Shown: positions 34,583 to 44,762, counted from the first letter of the stretch. The stretch: DNA of 64,000 nucleotides from Candidatus Dichloromethanomonas elyunquensis (GCA_001515265.1 LNDB01000006.1:62001-126000), one strand, 5' to 3'. Notes: generated from the letters alone by a model not told the origin. Numbers and translations: made by a program.

Positions 34583-35833
34583 CTAATACCGGCGCGCCCC
34601 GAGATAACGGGAGGAGTAATACCCGTCATTCAAGCTGGTTATGGTAACATCGACCCGGGGGTTATCAGCATGGACAAAACGTCCGCCGCCGATATAAATA
34701 CCTACATGGGATGCACCTTTGGAATACGTTGTGAAGAATACCAAATCTCCGGGTTGCAGTTCATTTCTGCTTATGGCTGAGCCTGATGCGAATTGGGCAA
34801 AGGAGGTTCTTGGAAGGGAGATTCCATAATGACCAAACACATACTTGGTGAATCCGGAACAATCAAATCCTGCAGTGGTTGTTCCCCCAAATACATACGG
34901 AGTTCCTACCAAGCTTTCAGCGAAATCTACCAAGCCGGAAGAATCGGCACTTCCGCGGGAATTTTCTTCAGATCCTCTTGAAGCCACTTGCATAGCCCGG
35001 GAAGGTCCTTTGGCAACGACTTTCGTAATTGCTGCAACAGTAATTTGTTCATTTAACACCTGTCTTTTGAGATCTGTGCCATTTTTCTGCTCATAGGAGT
35101 ACGTCACTAACTTCGAGCCGTTGCTTCCTTCAGTTACAACCTTTGTGTTTTCATTCTCCAAGCTATTATCCGTTTTGATTACCGTATCATACGGTATAGA
35201 TTCTGTTTCGGTAACAGTCCCTGAACTGATAACGTTCAAATAAGGGGTGACGCTCACTAATTTAATCACTTGTCCCGGAATAAGTTTTGTATCTTCAGTT
35301 GCCCCTGGGTTGCCTGCTAGAACTTCTAGAATCATCATGTCGTTTTTACGGGCAATCAGCCACCAAGAGTCATTGGCTTGGACGGTATAATCTTTGGAAG
35401 CTGCGTTTCCGGCAATCAGCAATTGTAAGACTTGATCAGGTGTTTGAATTTGGGACGCAGGTACTTTAGTTCCTTCGCTGGTGACTTTTTCGGCGAAACT
35501 TACCGAATCAATTTTGTTTTGAGCACTGGGTTTCACGTAATAATTCCGATAGTCTTCAAGAGTCTTATCAACATCCTCTTTCGAAGGCAAAAAGGCAACA
35601 GCAGAACCATTAATTTCCAACTGATAAGCCTCTTTTAGAAAAGTGTTTTCCGGATGATTTACCGTATTGCCATTGGGAACAGGTCCGGGACGCAGATTAA
35701 TAGCTATTGCGCCAATCAGGATGATAAAAAACAGTAAACCACCGAGAACCGGCGGTGACTTCCAAGGCATTCTTTTTAGGAACCCCTGGATAGATTGTGA
35801 CATTTGGGGCCAATTGAAACGAGGAAGATTCAT
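34583..35833 (-). CDS. Membrane-anchored LysM-G5-NlpC/P60 cell-wall hydrolase
   Basis: A 416-residue protein. A cytoplasmic N-tail and one membrane helix (GGLLFFIILIGAIAIN, about residues 32-47) are followed by an extracellular region. A LysM domain (about 142-190, YTVQANDSWWLIARKN; LIPGQVIKLV) binds peptidoglycan, a G5-like beta domain (about 205-275, ESIPYDTVIKTD) follows, and the C-terminal NlpC/P60 peptidase (about 300-416) has FDCSGFTKYVF and SHVGIYIGGG with the catalytic Cys and His. It remodels peptidoglycan. A c-di-AMP riboswitch lies directly upstream, the usual control for this gene family in Firmicutes, where low c-di-AMP permits expression. Confidence 0.92.
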   Translation of the reverse strand: MNLPRFNWPQMSQSIQGFLKRMPWKSPPVLGGLLFFIILIGAIAINLRPGPVPNGNTVNHPENTFLKEAYQLEINGSAVAFLPSKEDVDKTLEDYRNYYVKPSAQNKIDSVSFAEKVTSEGTKVPASQIQTPDQVLQLLIAGNAASKDYTVQANDSWWLIARKNDMMILEVLAGNPGATEDTKLIPGQVIKLVSVTPYLNVISSGTVTETESIPYDTVIKTDNSLENENTKVVTEGSNGSKLVTYSYEQKNGTDLKRQVLNEQITVAAITKVVAKGPSRAMQVASRGSEENSRGSADSSGLVDFAESLVGTPYVFGGTTTAGFDCSGFTKYVFGHYGISLPRTSFAQFASGSAISRNELQPGDLVFFTTYSKGASHVGIYIGGGRFVHADNPRVDVTITSLNDGYYSSRYLGARRY

Positions 35834-35849
35834 CTTCTTTTCACCTTTC

Positions 35850-35975
35850 CTAAGCTTGCGAGGTTAGTTGACGGATTCGGGCAAAAAGGTTAAGCCCTAC
35901 GCGGAAACCGCGATTCACCCCATATAAAAGAGTCCCCCGCTCTAGTAAACCTAGATTCAGCTGTGATATTGGTAT
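35850..35975 (-). ncRNA. c-di-AMP riboswitch (ydaO/yuaA type)
   Basis: Read on the minus strand, the leader contains the ydaO hallmarks in order: a GGGGGACTC block, GGGGTGAATCGCGG with its TTTCCGCG partner, TAGGGCTTAACC, TTTTTGCCCGAATCCGTCA and CTAACCTCGCAAGC. The ribosome binding site GGAAAGGTG and the NlpC/P60 ATG follow within about 20 bases. In this class c-di-AMP binding switches expression off and links wall hydrolase level to osmotic and wall status. Recognised by eye from the consensus. Confidence 0.9.
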
Positions 35976-36042
35976 CTAACTATCATATTCGACAGAACCT
36001 GGAAATGTCCTGTTAGAATTGGCATAAAATCTTTTAAAGCGT

Positions 36043-36927
36043 TTAGTATTTTGATATTGAATTCTCCCCGTCGTAAGTCAAAATCATTTGATATAAGTCA
36101 GGCCGCCGGTCCCGGAAAATTCCCCATCCAATCCTCTGAGTTTCCAGTTGGTCTAAATTAAATTCGGTGATAAGAACAGTTTCTTCTGTTCGGTTTGCTT
36201 CAGCGACTTTATTCCCAAACGGACCGGAAATGAAGGAAGAACCGTAAAAAGTAATTTTGGAGCCTTCGTCTTCCTCAACGCCTATACGGTTGGAAGCAAC
36301 CACTGGAATCAGGTTGGCAGCGGCATGCCCCAGCATGCAGGTTTGCCAGTGGTCCTTGGAATCGAGCGAGGTATCACATGGTTCAGAACCAATGGCCGTG
36401 GGGTAAAAAAGAATTTCAGCCCCCAGCAAAGCCATGCATCTTGCGGCTTCAGGATACCATTGGTCCCAACATACGCCGATACCGATTTTGGCATAGCGGG
36501 TATTCCAAACACGAAAACCCGTATCCCCAGGATTAAAGTAAAATTTTTCTTCATAGCCGGGGCCGTCCGGGATATGACTTTTCCGGTATTTCCCCAAGAC
36601 TTCTCCGGTAGCGTCAATTACGGCGACAGAATTATATCGGGCGTTATTTTTTTTTTCATAGAAACTGATAGGGAGAACAACCTGAAGTTCCTTCGCTACC
36701 TCTTTAAAGTGTTTAACAGCTCTATTTTGCTCCAGTTCTGCAGCATAGGCATAAAAATTGCATTTTTCCTTTTGACAGAAGTATGGAGTTTCAAACAGTT
36801 CCTGCAAAAGAATAATTTGGGCCCCCTTGGCTGCGGCTTGTCTCACTAAGGTATCGGCTTTGGCAATATTCTCTTCTATAATGGCGGAACAACTCATTTG
36901 GGTTGCCGCTACTGTAACATTTCTCAT
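36043..36927 (-). CDS. aguB: N-carbamoylputrescine amidase
   Basis: A 294-residue nitrilase-superfamily enzyme. It hydrolyses N-carbamoylputrescine to putrescine, CO2 and ammonia. The Glu-Lys-Cys triad is visible: QELFETPYFC (Glu near residue 42), KYRKSHIPDGPGYEEKFYF (Lys near 114) and GVCWDQWYPEAAR (Cys near 150). Length is normal. The ATG shares its A with the last base of the aguA stop region (1-base overlap), so the two are one operon. Together they convert agmatine to putrescine. Confidence 0.95.
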   Translation of the reverse strand: MRNVTVAATQMSCSAIIEENIAKADTLVRQAAAKGAQIILLQELFETPYFCQKEKCNFYAYAAELEQNRAVKHFKEVAKELQVVLPISFYEKKNNARYNSVAVIDATGEVLGKYRKSHIPDGPGYEEKFYFNPGDTGFRVWNTRYAKIGIGVCWDQWYPEAARCMALLGAEILFYPTAIGSEPCDTSLDSKDHWQTCMLGHAAANLIPVVASNRIGVEEDEGSKITFYGSSFISGPFGNKVAEANRTEETVLITEFNLDQLETQRIGWGIFRDRRPDLYQMILTYDGENSISKY

Positions 36928-37970
36928 TATTTACCTCCATAGGTTTTGAATTGCTTTGCGGCGGGCATCTGCTGGGTAGTGCAGTGCACGTTACCGCCTT
37001 CCCGGATGATGGCCATACCATTGACAGTACGGATACGCCTGCCGGGGAAGGTCTTTTGTAAGACCTGTAGAGCCGAATCATCTGTCTCTGCACAGAAAAC
37101 CGGCAAAATGATACCGCCGTTTACAAAATAAAAGTTAAGATAGCTTAAAGTTAAACGCCTGCCCCGGTAATATGACCTTGGGGGCTGCTTTATGGGAATG
37201 ATTTCAAATTTTCTGCCGAGAGCATCCCTATGGCAGTGTAAAATCTCTATGTTTTTCTGGGTAACATGATAATTTTCATCATCGGGATCATCGCAAACTT
37301 GCAGCAGGATTTTGCCAGGGGCCGCAAAACAAGCGATATTGTCTACATGTCCATCTGTTTCATCACCGTATAAACCGTTCTTAAGCCAAATAATTTTTTG
37401 GATATGAAGGAACTTTTCTAATTCTTTTTCGATTTGTTCTCTTGTGAGTTTCGGGTTCCTGTTCGGATTCAGCAGGCACTCTTCGGTCGTAATCATTGTG
37501 CCTTCCCCGTCTACATGGATAGAACCGCCTTCCATGACAAGTGAGGCATCTAACTGTTTTAACCCCAAATGCTTCAGGATTTTGGGAGCAACCAGATCAT
37601 CCAAATCCCAGGGCGCATATTTTCCGCCCCAGGCGTTAAAACGCCAATTAACCCCCGCAACGCCCCCCTGATCGTTAACAACAAAGGTAGGACCGTTATC
37701 CCTGAGCCAGGCGTCGTCATGCTCTGCTGCAAGAAATTCAACAGGACGATTTTGGAACAAGGCGGACAGCCTAGGCAGGTCCGAAGGATTTACGATGACT
37801 GTAACCGGTTCAAATTCTCCAATTGCCTGAATAATTTCGGCATATCCATCGCAAACCTTATCATAGTCTTCGGGATAACACATGGAAGCCTGAACCGGCC
37901 AGGAAATGAAAGTGCGTGTATGCTGCCCCCATTCAGGGGGCATTTTATAAGTTAAATCTCTGGGAAACAT
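36927..37970 (-). CDS. aguA: Agmatine deiminase
   Basis: A 347-residue peptidyl-arginine-deiminase-type enzyme. It converts agmatine to N-carbamoylputrescine plus ammonia. Visible: PPEWGQHTRTFISWP at the N-terminus, DDAWLRDNGPTFVVN (substrate Asp/Arg), MEGGSIHVDGEGT, DETDGHVDNIACF and the C-terminal catalytic Cys in GGNVHCTTQQMP. The start follows AGGAAGG. aguA and aguB supply putrescine for polyamines; the arginine decarboxylase is not in this window. Confidence 0.95.
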   Translation of the reverse strand: MFPRDLTYKMPPEWGQHTRTFISWPVQASMCYPEDYDKVCDGYAEIIQAIGEFEPVTVIVNPSDLPRLSALFQNRPVEFLAAEHDDAWLRDNGPTFVVNDQGGVAGVNWRFNAWGGKYAPWDLDDLVAPKILKHLGLKQLDASLVMEGGSIHVDGEGTMITTEECLLNPNRNPKLTREQIEKELEKFLHIQKIIWLKNGLYGDETDGHVDNIACFAAPGKILLQVCDDPDDENYHVTQKNIEILHCHRDALGRKFEIIPIKQPPRSYYRGRRLTLSYLNFYFVNGGIILPVFCAETDDSALQVLQKTFPGRRIRTVNGMAIIREGGNVHCTTQQMPAAKQFKTYGGK

Positions 37971-38050
37971 GATATTTCCTTCCTGATGTTATTGTAAAAT
38001 TGCAATAAAAGATGATTTATATTTTATGGCAACTTGAATGAATTTACAAG

Positions 38051-38494
38051 TTGAACCTATCCGCTGCCATATCCCCAAAAAGAAAAGAGAAGCGTTTAAT
38101 CCTGATTACCCTCTTGCCTGCTAATTTTAGTTATCTTCCGTTTGTTATTATTTTGCTGATCGCAGGAGCAGGGATGGGGATGTTTGCGGCCCCCAATACT
38201 ACAGCAATCATGAATGCTGTTCCTGCTGAGCATAGAGGAGCGTCATCGGGAATGAGGGTGACCTTGCAAAATACCGGAACGGCCTTAAGTATGACGTTGT
38301 ATTTCAGCATTTTGATTTTCGGGTTAACCCAGCATTTGCCCGCAGCAATGTATCAAGGGCTTATGAATGCCGGTGTTCCTTCCGCAGTAGCGCTTCAGGT
38401 TGCAAATCTAAAATTAAATACTGCTACCGGTGAGCGGTTTTTCCCGTCCGAATTGTCTATGGAGAACAAGCACGGTCATCGGAGGGTATTTTAA
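38051..38494 (+). pseudogene. MFS drug transporter remnant
   Basis: A 147-residue frame whose middle (LPANFSYLPFVIILLIAGAG, GMFAAPNTTAIMNAVP, AEHRGASSGMRVTLQNTGTA) is clearly the C-terminal part of a 14-helix MFS drug transporter. It has no N-terminal half, no ribosome binding site, and ends after ALQVANLK in a foreign sequence (from about base 38415) instead of the usual last helix. Both ends are broken, so it is a relic. Confidence 0.8.
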
Positions 38495-38505
38495 ATATAA
38501 CCCCC

Positions 38506-38554
38506 TTTGTAAAAGCTTGACATAAAATGTAAATCTTTTACAAAGACTTTTACA
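38506..38554 (+). promoter_or_regulatory. Inverted and direct CTTTTACA repeats spanning a TTGACA box
   Basis: TTTGTAAAAG (38506-38515) and CTTTTACAAA (38535-38544) are a perfect 10-base inverted repeat, and CTTTTACA recurs at 38547-38554. A TTGACA hexamer (38517-38522) lies between the arms. The arrangement resembles an operator at a promoter for the small open frame at 38568 and perhaps for the men operon. Regulator unknown. Confidence 0.5.
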
Positions 38555-38567
38555 GATTAGAGGAGTG

Positions 38568-38678
38568 ATGCCTGAAATGAAAAAAATAAAGGAAAAGATA
38601 GCTCACCGCCCTTATGTGGGGAGCAGCAATGATAATTCGGAGATCAGTCTTATTAGTAGTAGTATATTGAAGAATTAA
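38568..38678 (+). CDS. Possible 36-residue small protein upstream of menF
   Basis: ATG at 38568 behind AGAGGAGTG opens a frame of 36 codons with a basic N-half (KKIKEKIAHR) and a Ser/Ile-rich end (SEISLISSSILKN). It has no signal peptide or known motif. The good ribosome binding site and the repeat-flanked promoter upstream support translation, but it could equally be a leader peptide for the men operon or chance. It ends 25 bases before the first ATG of the menF frame. Confidence 0.35.
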   Translation: MPEMKKIKEKIAHRPYVGSSNDNSEISLISSSILKN

Positions 38679-38695
38679 TATTGACAGATTATAAT
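38667..38695 (+). promoter_or_regulatory. Probable promoter of the men operon
   Basis: TTGAAG (38667-38672), 17 bases, TATAAT (38690-38695). The predicted start is near 38702, which is essentially at the first ATG of the menF frame and supports use of the later TTG start at 38745. Confidence 0.55.
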
Positions 38696-38744
38696 TGAAG
38701 GAATGAATTTTGATTCATTATTTCACAATTTGGAGAGGTATAAT

Positions 38745-39887
38745 TTGCAGTATCAAGAAAAGGAAATCCGGTTAGGAAACCCTCTTTTTTTCTGGAAGCA
38801 TTTTGATAAAGAAGAGCGTGTTTTATTTTTCAATCCTTTGAATAAAGAACTTATCATCGGAGCGAAACGTTTAAAAACATTTGCAGAAGGAGAAAGCCTT
38901 AGAAATTTTTTATTCGTATTTTCATCAAGGACTTTTTTTCAATCCATTAAAGATCAAAAATGGGCAGAGTTTGGTAATGAAACGATCGCTTTTGAATATT
39001 ATTTTTTTGAAAGAAATGGCAAGCAGACGCTTTTTTATTTTCATGATCCTATAGAGATAGAAAACATGGAATTAAAAGATTACCATCATTCTTATGAAAT
39101 TTCTACTGATGATTATGAAGAATGGAAAACATTATTTACGAAGGTATCTGAAGAAATTTCAGCAGGGAACATAAATAAAGCGGTTATTTCCAGGGAAGTA
39201 AAAATTGAATGTGACACTTTGGTAAACGCAGAAAGTATATTAAATAATCTGTTGGAGAAAAATCCAAGTAGTTTTGTTTTTGCCTACTATAAGAAAGGAA
39301 AGACTTTTTTAGGTGCAACGCCGGAGATATTAGTTCAAAAAGAAAAAGATAAGATCATTAGTTATGCTTTAGCTGGAACAATATCCCGAAACCATCAAAA
39401 TGATGAAGCCCAAAAATCAAAGTTTCCCAATGACCGTAAAAACTGTTATGAACATCAGATTGTAGTGGATTTCATAGTAAGTGCCATGAAAAAGTTTAGC
39501 AGCGAAGTCACCGTGGGGGAAACCAAAATTCTGACTCTTAAAAATCTGCACCACTTGCAAACAAAGGTTGAGTGCAAGGATAACGCAACGTTACAGGAGT
39601 GGGTGACACGGCTGCACCCTACTCCGGCTTTAGGCGGAAACCCAGTACATAAAGCTTTAGAGATACTTGCCGGGCTCGAAAAGCATGAAAGGGGATTGTA
39701 TGCCGCTCCGCTTGGTATCATGGATGAAAATGGAGAGGGTATTTTTGTTGCCGGAATTCGGTCGGCGCTTGTTGAAGGAAATACCGTATTTGCCTATACA
39801 GGAAGCGGTATCGTCGATAAATCGGAGTGTGAGGATGAATACCTGGAGACCGATAATAAATTAAGAACGATCATTGAAAGTTTATAA
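38745..39887 (+). CDS. menF: Isochorismate synthase MenF
   Basis: A chorismate-utilising enzyme (about 380 residues) that converts chorismate to isochorismate, the first step of menaquinone synthesis. The C-terminal catalytic domain shows NKAVISREVKIE, FLGATPEILVQKE, YALAGTISRN, VECKDNATLQEWVTRLHPTP (the HPTPA motif), LGGNPVHKALEI and ERGLYAAPLGIMDENGEG (Mg/substrate site). I chose TTG 38745 because GGAGAGG lies 6 bases upstream and the predicted promoter would make an ATG start at 38703 leaderless; the ATG would add 14 residues. It is the first gene of a seven-gene operon. Confidence 0.92.
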   Translation: MQYQEKEIRLGNPLFFWKHFDKEERVLFFNPLNKELIIGAKRLKTFAEGESLRNFLFVFSSRTFFQSIKDQKWAEFGNETIAFEYYFFERNGKQTLFYFHDPIEIENMELKDYHHSYEISTDDYEEWKTLFTKVSEEISAGNINKAVISREVKIECDTLVNAESILNNLLEKNPSSFVFAYYKKGKTFLGATPEILVQKEKDKIISYALAGTISRNHQNDEAQKSKFPNDRKNCYEHQIVVDFIVSAMKKFSSEVTVGETKILTLKNLHHLQTKVECKDNATLQEWVTRLHPTPALGGNPVHKALEILAGLEKHERGLYAAPLGIMDENGEGIFVAGIRSALVEGNTVFAYTGSGIVDKSECEDEYLETDNKLRTIIESL

Positions 39888-39923
39888 ATAAATACAAATT
39901 ATTACAGATAAAGGGGTGATCAT

Positions 39924-41630
39924 TTGACCAACTATATTGCGGCCTTAGTCGATGAATTATATCAATTGGGTGTGCGTGAAGTTGTCATAAGCCCGGGTTC
40001 ACGTTCAACTCCTTTATCGGTTTTATTCTGTGAACATCAGTTTAAAATCTTCCTCAATATAGATGAACGTTCGGCAGGTTTCTTTGCCCTGGGTATTGCT
40101 AAGGAACATCAAAGGCCCGTTGTATTGGTTTGCACTTCAGGTTCTGCTGTTGCCCATTACTTTCCGGCCGTCATTGAAGCCAGGTATTCAAGAGTCCCAT
40201 TAATTGTACTAACAGCCGACCGTCCCCATGAACTGCGGCATGTCGGGGCGCCGCAGGCCATCGACCAAAACCGAATCTATGGCCATTATGCCAATTTTTA
40301 CGAAGAATTGGCTTTGCCTGAAGAAAAAGAAAGCATGTACCGATATGTCCGGGTAGTTATGCAAAAAGCCTATGCCAATGCGATGTCGGTGGGATACGGT
40401 GTGTCGCATATTAATGTTCCGCTGCGCGAACCTTTAATTCCCGATCTGAAAAACTTGGATTATACAAAAGGACGTTCCAAAGAACTTTTTCAATATAATA
40501 AAGAGGAAGGGCAGATCTCTTTCCGGGATAAGCTATTCCAAAATAAGAAAGGGATTATCATTTGCGGGGGAGATGCTTATGCCGATTACCACAGGGAAGT
40601 ACTGGAACTTGCCGAAAGGCTTCAGTCACCGGTGTTGGCCGACCCGATCTCCAATTTCCGGAATTATTCCAATGAGATCATCATCGACTCTTACGATGCG
40701 TTTCTCAAAAGTGATTCCATAAAAAAAGAACTTGCACCGGAATTTATCCTTCATTTTGGTCAGGTCCCGGTATCCAAGCGGCTGCAGCAATTTATATCCA
40801 TGAACAGGGAAGTTCTCACGATTCAAGTCGGTCAAACTTTTGAGTACCGCAATCCCGCGCTTTCTACAGATCAATTCGTTGCCGCCCTGCCAAAACGGTT
40901 TGCCGATTCTATCCAAACCCGAAACAGCCATACCGGATATCTAAGAAAATGGCAACTCTATCAGAGACGAATGCGCACCTATCTCAAGATGGCAAGAGAA
41001 GAATTAGGGTGGTTTGAAGGCAAATTAATTCAAATTATCCAGGAGATGCTGCCTAAGGCCAGCCGTTTGGTCGCAGGCAACAGCATGGCCATTCGGGACG
41101 TAGATTATTTTTTCGAAGCCCGCGATCAAAATATTAAAGTTTTTGCTAACCGCGGAGCAAACGGCATCGACGGAATCGTCTCCACAGCTCTGGGGATATC
41201 CACTTGCAGCGAACCAACGGTTTTGTTAACGGGAGACCTGTCCTTTTTCCATGATTTCAACGGGTTGCTCATTGGTAATACACATCATTTGAATATGGTA
41301 ATCGTTTTATTCAATAACGGGGGGGGAGGGATATTTCGGTATTTGCCACAGAGCGGGGAAAAGTACTTTGATTATTTGTTCCTCACGCCTCATGGGATTA
41401 ATTTTTCCGGGTTAACTGCACTTTTTGGGGTAACCTATTTCAACCCGCAGAATGAAGAGGATTTTATCCGGTATTTTAATCAAGCACTCACAATGGATGG
41501 CATCAAGATAATAGAGGTCAAAATCGACCTGGAGGTAAGCAAAGCGTTACATGATCATTACACCTCGCTTCCGGAAGAAACAGAAATCCAAGAGGGGAAA
41601 AAATTCGGGGGTTTTGAACCGTGTGGATGA
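39924..41630 (+). CDS. menD: SEPHCHC synthase MenD
   Basis: A 568-residue thiamine-diphosphate enzyme. It adds the succinyl-semialdehyde unit from 2-oxoglutarate to isochorismate. Visible: [16 protein letters not shown] (N-terminal substrate site), [37 protein letters not shown], and the ThDP-binding [15 protein letters not shown] with [13 protein letters not shown]. The start is TTG behind AAGGGGTG. Its end overlaps menH by 10 bases. Confidence 0.95.
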   Translation: MTNYIAALVDELYQLGVREVVISPGSRSTPLSVLFCEHQFKIFLNIDERSAGFFALGIAKEHQRPVVLVCTSGSAVAHYFPAVIEARYSRVPLIVLTADRPHELRHVGAPQAIDQNRIYGHYANFYEELALPEEKESMYRYVRVVMQKAYANAMSVGYGVSHINVPLREPLIPDLKNLDYTKGRSKELFQYNKEEGQISFRDKLFQNKKGIIICGGDAYADYHREVLELAERLQSPVLADPISNFRNYSNEIIIDSYDAFLKSDSIKKELAPEFILHFGQVPVSKRLQQFISMNREVLTIQVGQTFEYRNPALSTDQFVAALPKRFADSIQTRNSHTGYLRKWQLYQRRMRTYLKMAREELGWFEGKLIQIIQEMLPKASRLVAGNSMAIRDVDYFFEARDQNIKVFANRGANGIDGIVSTALGISTCSEPTVLLTGDLSFFHDFNGLLIGNTHHLNMVIVLFNNGGGGIFRYLPQSGEKYFDYLFLTPHGINFSGLTALFGVTYFNPQNEEDFIRYFNQALTMDGIKIIEVKIDLEVSKALHDHYTSLPEETEIQEGKKFGGFEPCG

Positions 41631-42427
41631 CCGTTGAAAATATAAAATACCACCTGAAAATAATAGGTGAAGGGAAGCCGGCGGTCTGTTTACACGGCTT
41701 TTCGGAAAATTGGTGTACCTGGGATTTCATCCGGATAGAGGGCTATCAAATGATCCTGTTCGATTTGGTAGGCCATGGGGAAAGTGATAAACCTTTCCCC
41801 GGGAAAGCTTATTACTGGAAAAACATTGTCAAGCATTTGCACCGGCTCATTCAGCAATTAGATCTAAAGAAATACTCACTGTTAGGTTATTCCATGGGAG
41901 GACGGATTGCCTTAGCTTATGCCCTGGCTTATTCCGGAGAAATAGACAAGCTGATCCTGGAAAGCACCTCTTATGGAGAATGCGGGTGGATCAACCGGTT
42001 TCAACGGCGCAGAAAGGATGCCAAACTGGCGAAAAGTATCCGGCGAAACGGAGTGGAATGGTTTAACCGCTATTGGTCGGGATTAGGTCTTTTTGCGACG
42101 CAAGCGCAATTGTCTCAAGATGTGATTGAGCAAATCAGCGCAAGGCGTTTAATGAACAGGACTCATGCTTTGGCCAATACGCTGCATGGCAGCGGACAAG
42201 GAACTTTCCCATGTTTGAAGCATCAAATCTCCGGACTTTCCATGCCCGTATTGTATATCAGCGGGGAATATGACATGAAATACGGTCAAGCAGGTCTGGA
42301 ATTCAGAAAATTAAACCCAAAGATAAAGCATGAAATCATTAAAGGGGTAGGGCACAATACGCATATTGAAGATCCCCAGGCTTTTAAAAAAATTATAAAA
42401 AAATTTTTAGATAAGGAAAGAACTTAA
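41621..42427 (+). CDS. menH: SHCHC synthase MenH (alpha/beta hydrolase)
   Basis: A 268-residue alpha/beta-hydrolase. It eliminates pyruvate from SEPHCHC to give SHCHC. The nucleophile Ser lies in [16 protein letters not shown], the oxyanion region in [14 protein letters not shown], and the catalytic His near the end in [16 protein letters not shown]. The GTG start overlaps menD and is translationally coupled. The position between menD and menB supports the MenH call over a generic hydrolase. Confidence 0.9.
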   Translation: MWMTVENIKYHLKIIGEGKPAVCLHGFSENWCTWDFIRIEGYQMILFDLVGHGESDKPFPGKAYYWKNIVKHLHRLIQQLDLKKYSLLGYSMGGRIALAYALAYSGEIDKLILESTSYGECGWINRFQRRRKDAKLAKSIRRNGVEWFNRYWSGLGLFATQAQLSQDVIEQISARRLMNRTHALANTLHGSGQGTFPCLKHQISGLSMPVLYISGEYDMKYGQAGLEFRKLNPKIKHEIIKGVGHNTHIEDPQAFKKIIKKFLDKERT

Positions 42428-42483
42428 TAATTAAGCCTGCTGTTAAACTTGATGAGAGCCGGATTTGGAAAGGAGTTAATAAA

Positions 42484-43326
42484 ATGACGAAGTTGCCTTG
42501 GGAAAAATTAAACCGTCCGTATGAGGATACTATTTATGAAACCTACGGAGGAATTGCTAAAATTACGATAAACCGTCCTGAAGTCCGCAATGCTTTCCGT
42601 CCGAAAACGATTATGGAACTCATTGATGCTTTTACAGTAGCGCGGGAAGATGCGAAAATCGGTGTCATCATATTGACAGGTGCCAATCATGGGCAGGGTC
42701 AGGATCAAGAAGCATTTTGTTCAGGTGGGGACCAAAAGGTACGCGGACACGGGGGTTACATCGGTGATGACCGGATTCCCCGGCTCAATGTTTTGGATTT
42801 ACAGCACCTAATCCGCATCATTCCCAAACCGGTTATCGCTATGGTCAACGGATTTGCGATCGGGGGGGGACATGTGCTGCATGTGGTGTGCGATTTGACC
42901 ATCGCCTCTGAAAATGCGAGATTCGGCCAGACAGGACCTAAGGTAGGATCTTTTGATGCCGGCTACGGTTCCGGATATTTGGCGCGGATCATTGGGCATA
43001 AAAAAGCGCGGGAAATCTGGTATCTCTGCAGGCAGTATACGGCTAAGGAAGCTTTGGAGATGGGACTGGTTAACACGGTTGTCCCCTTCGATCAATTGGA
43101 AGAAGAGACGGTAAAATGGGCCAAGGAAATTTTACAGCATTCACCTACGGCGCTGAGGTTCCTCAAAGCAGCTATGAACGCCGATACCGACGGTTTGGCC
43201 GGGTTGCAGCAATTGGCAGGAGATGCAACCCTGTTATTTTATACAACCGATGAAGCTAAAGAGGGACGGGATGCTTTTCAAGAAAAACGCAAACCCGATT
43301 TTCAAAGGTTTCCTCAATTTCCGTGA
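42484..43326 (+). CDS. menB: 1,4-dihydroxy-2-naphthoyl-CoA synthase MenB
   Basis: A 280-residue crotonase-family enzyme. It cyclises o-succinylbenzoyl-CoA to DHNA-CoA. It carries the MenB-specific loop [39 protein letters not shown] (oxyanion hole), [20 protein letters not shown] and the C-terminal [14 protein letters not shown]. The start follows AAAGGAG. It has about a 57-base gap from menH and is in the same operon. Confidence 0.96.
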   Translation: MTKLPWEKLNRPYEDTIYETYGGIAKITINRPEVRNAFRPKTIMELIDAFTVAREDAKIGVIILTGANHGQGQDQEAFCSGGDQKVRGHGGYIGDDRIPRLNVLDLQHLIRIIPKPVIAMVNGFAIGGGHVLHVVCDLTIASENARFGQTGPKVGSFDAGYGSGYLARIIGHKKAREIWYLCRQYTAKEALEMGLVNTVVPFDQLEEETVKWAKEILQHSPTALRFLKAAMNADTDGLAGLQQLAGDATLLFYTTDEAKEGRDAFQEKRKPDFQRFPQFP

Positions 43327-43349
43327 TTTGATGTAAAGGGTTAAAAGAA

Positions 43350-44762
43350 ATGAACTGGCTAAAAAAGCAGTCTATCGAAAATCCAAACAAAAAATTTATC
43401 AATGACCTGACTTTCGGCGAAGTATATCTTCGTGTTTCAGATCTTGCCCTTAGGTTATATCCTTTTGTTAAAAATCAAAAAAGAGCAGCTCTTTTCTCCA
43501 GTAATTCTGTGGATATGGCTTTGTTTTTTCTGGCTTTGCAAGTATTACGCAGGGAAGTGCTGATGCTCAATACCCGTTTGACTAAGGAGGAGATCACCAA
43601 GCAATTAAGCGAACTTCAGATTCAGATTGTTTTTTCCCGAGACAATCAAATTTTACATCCTAGTTTTATTCCCTTTCAGGAAGTATATGAAAGCGAAATT
43701 CAGGAAGTCAATCAAAATGATCTGCACAAAGTGGTACAAATAGAGCGGAATTTTTCACCGGAACAAATCGCTGTTATCATGAATACCAGCGCAACCACCG
43801 GTCATTTTAAATCGGTGCCTTTACGCTGGAGGCAATTCGAGGCACATGTCAAAGCCTCGCAGAAAAGTCTGGGCAGCACTGAAAACGATAATTGGCTTGT
43901 CATTTTACCCATGTATCATATTAGCGGATTAACAATTCTGGTTCGAAGTTTGTATAACGGGACTGGGATAACAATCATGGAAAGATTTGATGAAGACCAA
44001 GTCGTGAACTTCATTCAAGAGGCGGCCGTGAATATGCTATCCATCGTACCCACTATGTTGAATCGGATTATTGACCGGATCGAGAAACATCAGTTGCGGG
44101 TAGTCCTTGTAGGCGGTGAGTTTATTCCTCAAGCGCTGGTGGAGAAGAGTTTATTGAAAAAGATACCCTTCCACAAAACCTATGGGATGACAGAAACAAC
44201 AAGCCAGTCGGCTACTTTCTCGGTATTGCGGTATCCTGACAAGAAGGATTCGGTTGGTCTGCCTCTCGAAGGGGTTACAATCCGGATTTATGACCCTGAT
44301 GACCAGGGAATCGGAGAGATTGTAATTCAAAGTCCGATGTTAATGGATGGGTATCTCGGACAAGAACCTCTTTCCGGTTTTTTTCATACCGATGACATCG
44401 GATATTTCGACCAAGATGGTTTTCTCTACATCCTTGACCGCCGCAAAAACGTGATCATTTCCGGGGGAGAAAATATTTATCCCCTGGAAATCGAAAATGT
44501 TCTTTATACGCATCCCCAGATAAGGGAATGTGCCGTAGTCGGGAAGAAAAATACCCAATGGGGGGAAGTACCCGTTTTATTTGTTGTATCTTCATTAGAT
44601 AAAGATACAATCTTACAGTATTTGTCTAACAAAATAGCCAGGTATAAACTTCCTTGGGAAATTATTTATATGGATGCACTTCCCAAAAACGCATCAGGAA
44701 AAATTGTCAAGCAGAAATTAGTACTAGGAAACGGGGCGGGTGCAGAAAAGGATGCGAATTAA
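43350..44762 (+). CDS. menE: o-Succinylbenzoate-CoA ligase MenE
   Basis: A 470-residue ANL-family ligase. It activates o-succinylbenzoate with ATP and CoA. The adenylation domain includes PMYHISGLTILVRSLYNG, KTYGMTETTSQSATFS, FHTDDIGYFDQDGFLYI, IISGGENIYPLEIE and the C-terminal lysine in NASGKIVKQKL. The phosphate loop reads NTSATTGHFKSV, with Ala replacing the usual Gly and an unusual HF before Lys; the key Thr, Gly and Lys remain. It overlaps menC. Confidence 0.93.
   Translation: MNWLKKQSIENPNKKFINDLTFGEVYLRVSDLALRLYPFVKNQKRAALFSSNSVDMALFFLALQVLRREVLMLNTRLTKEEITKQLSELQIQIVFSRDNQILHPSFIPFQEVYESEIQEVNQNDLHKVVQIERNFSPEQIAVIMNTSATTGHFKSVPLRWRQFEAHVKASQKSLGSTENDNWLVILPMYHISGLTILVRSLYNGTGITIMERFDEDQVVNFIQEAAVNMLSIVPTMLNRIIDRIEKHQLRVVLVGGEFIPQALVEKSLLKKIPFHKTYGMTETTSQSATFSVLRYPDKKDSVGLPLEGVTIRIYDPDDQGIGEIVIQSPMLMDGYLGQEPLSGFFHTDDIGYFDQDGFLYILDRRKNVIISGGENIYPLEIENVLYTHPQIRECAVVGKKNTQWGEVPVLFVVSSLDKDTILQYLSNKIARYKLPWEIIYMDALPKNASGKIVKQKLVLGNGAGAEKDAN

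Noticed and set aside
36325-36849. Plus-strand frame of 174 codons
   Set aside because: Antisense to aguB, which has a full catalytic triad; no plausible start signal.
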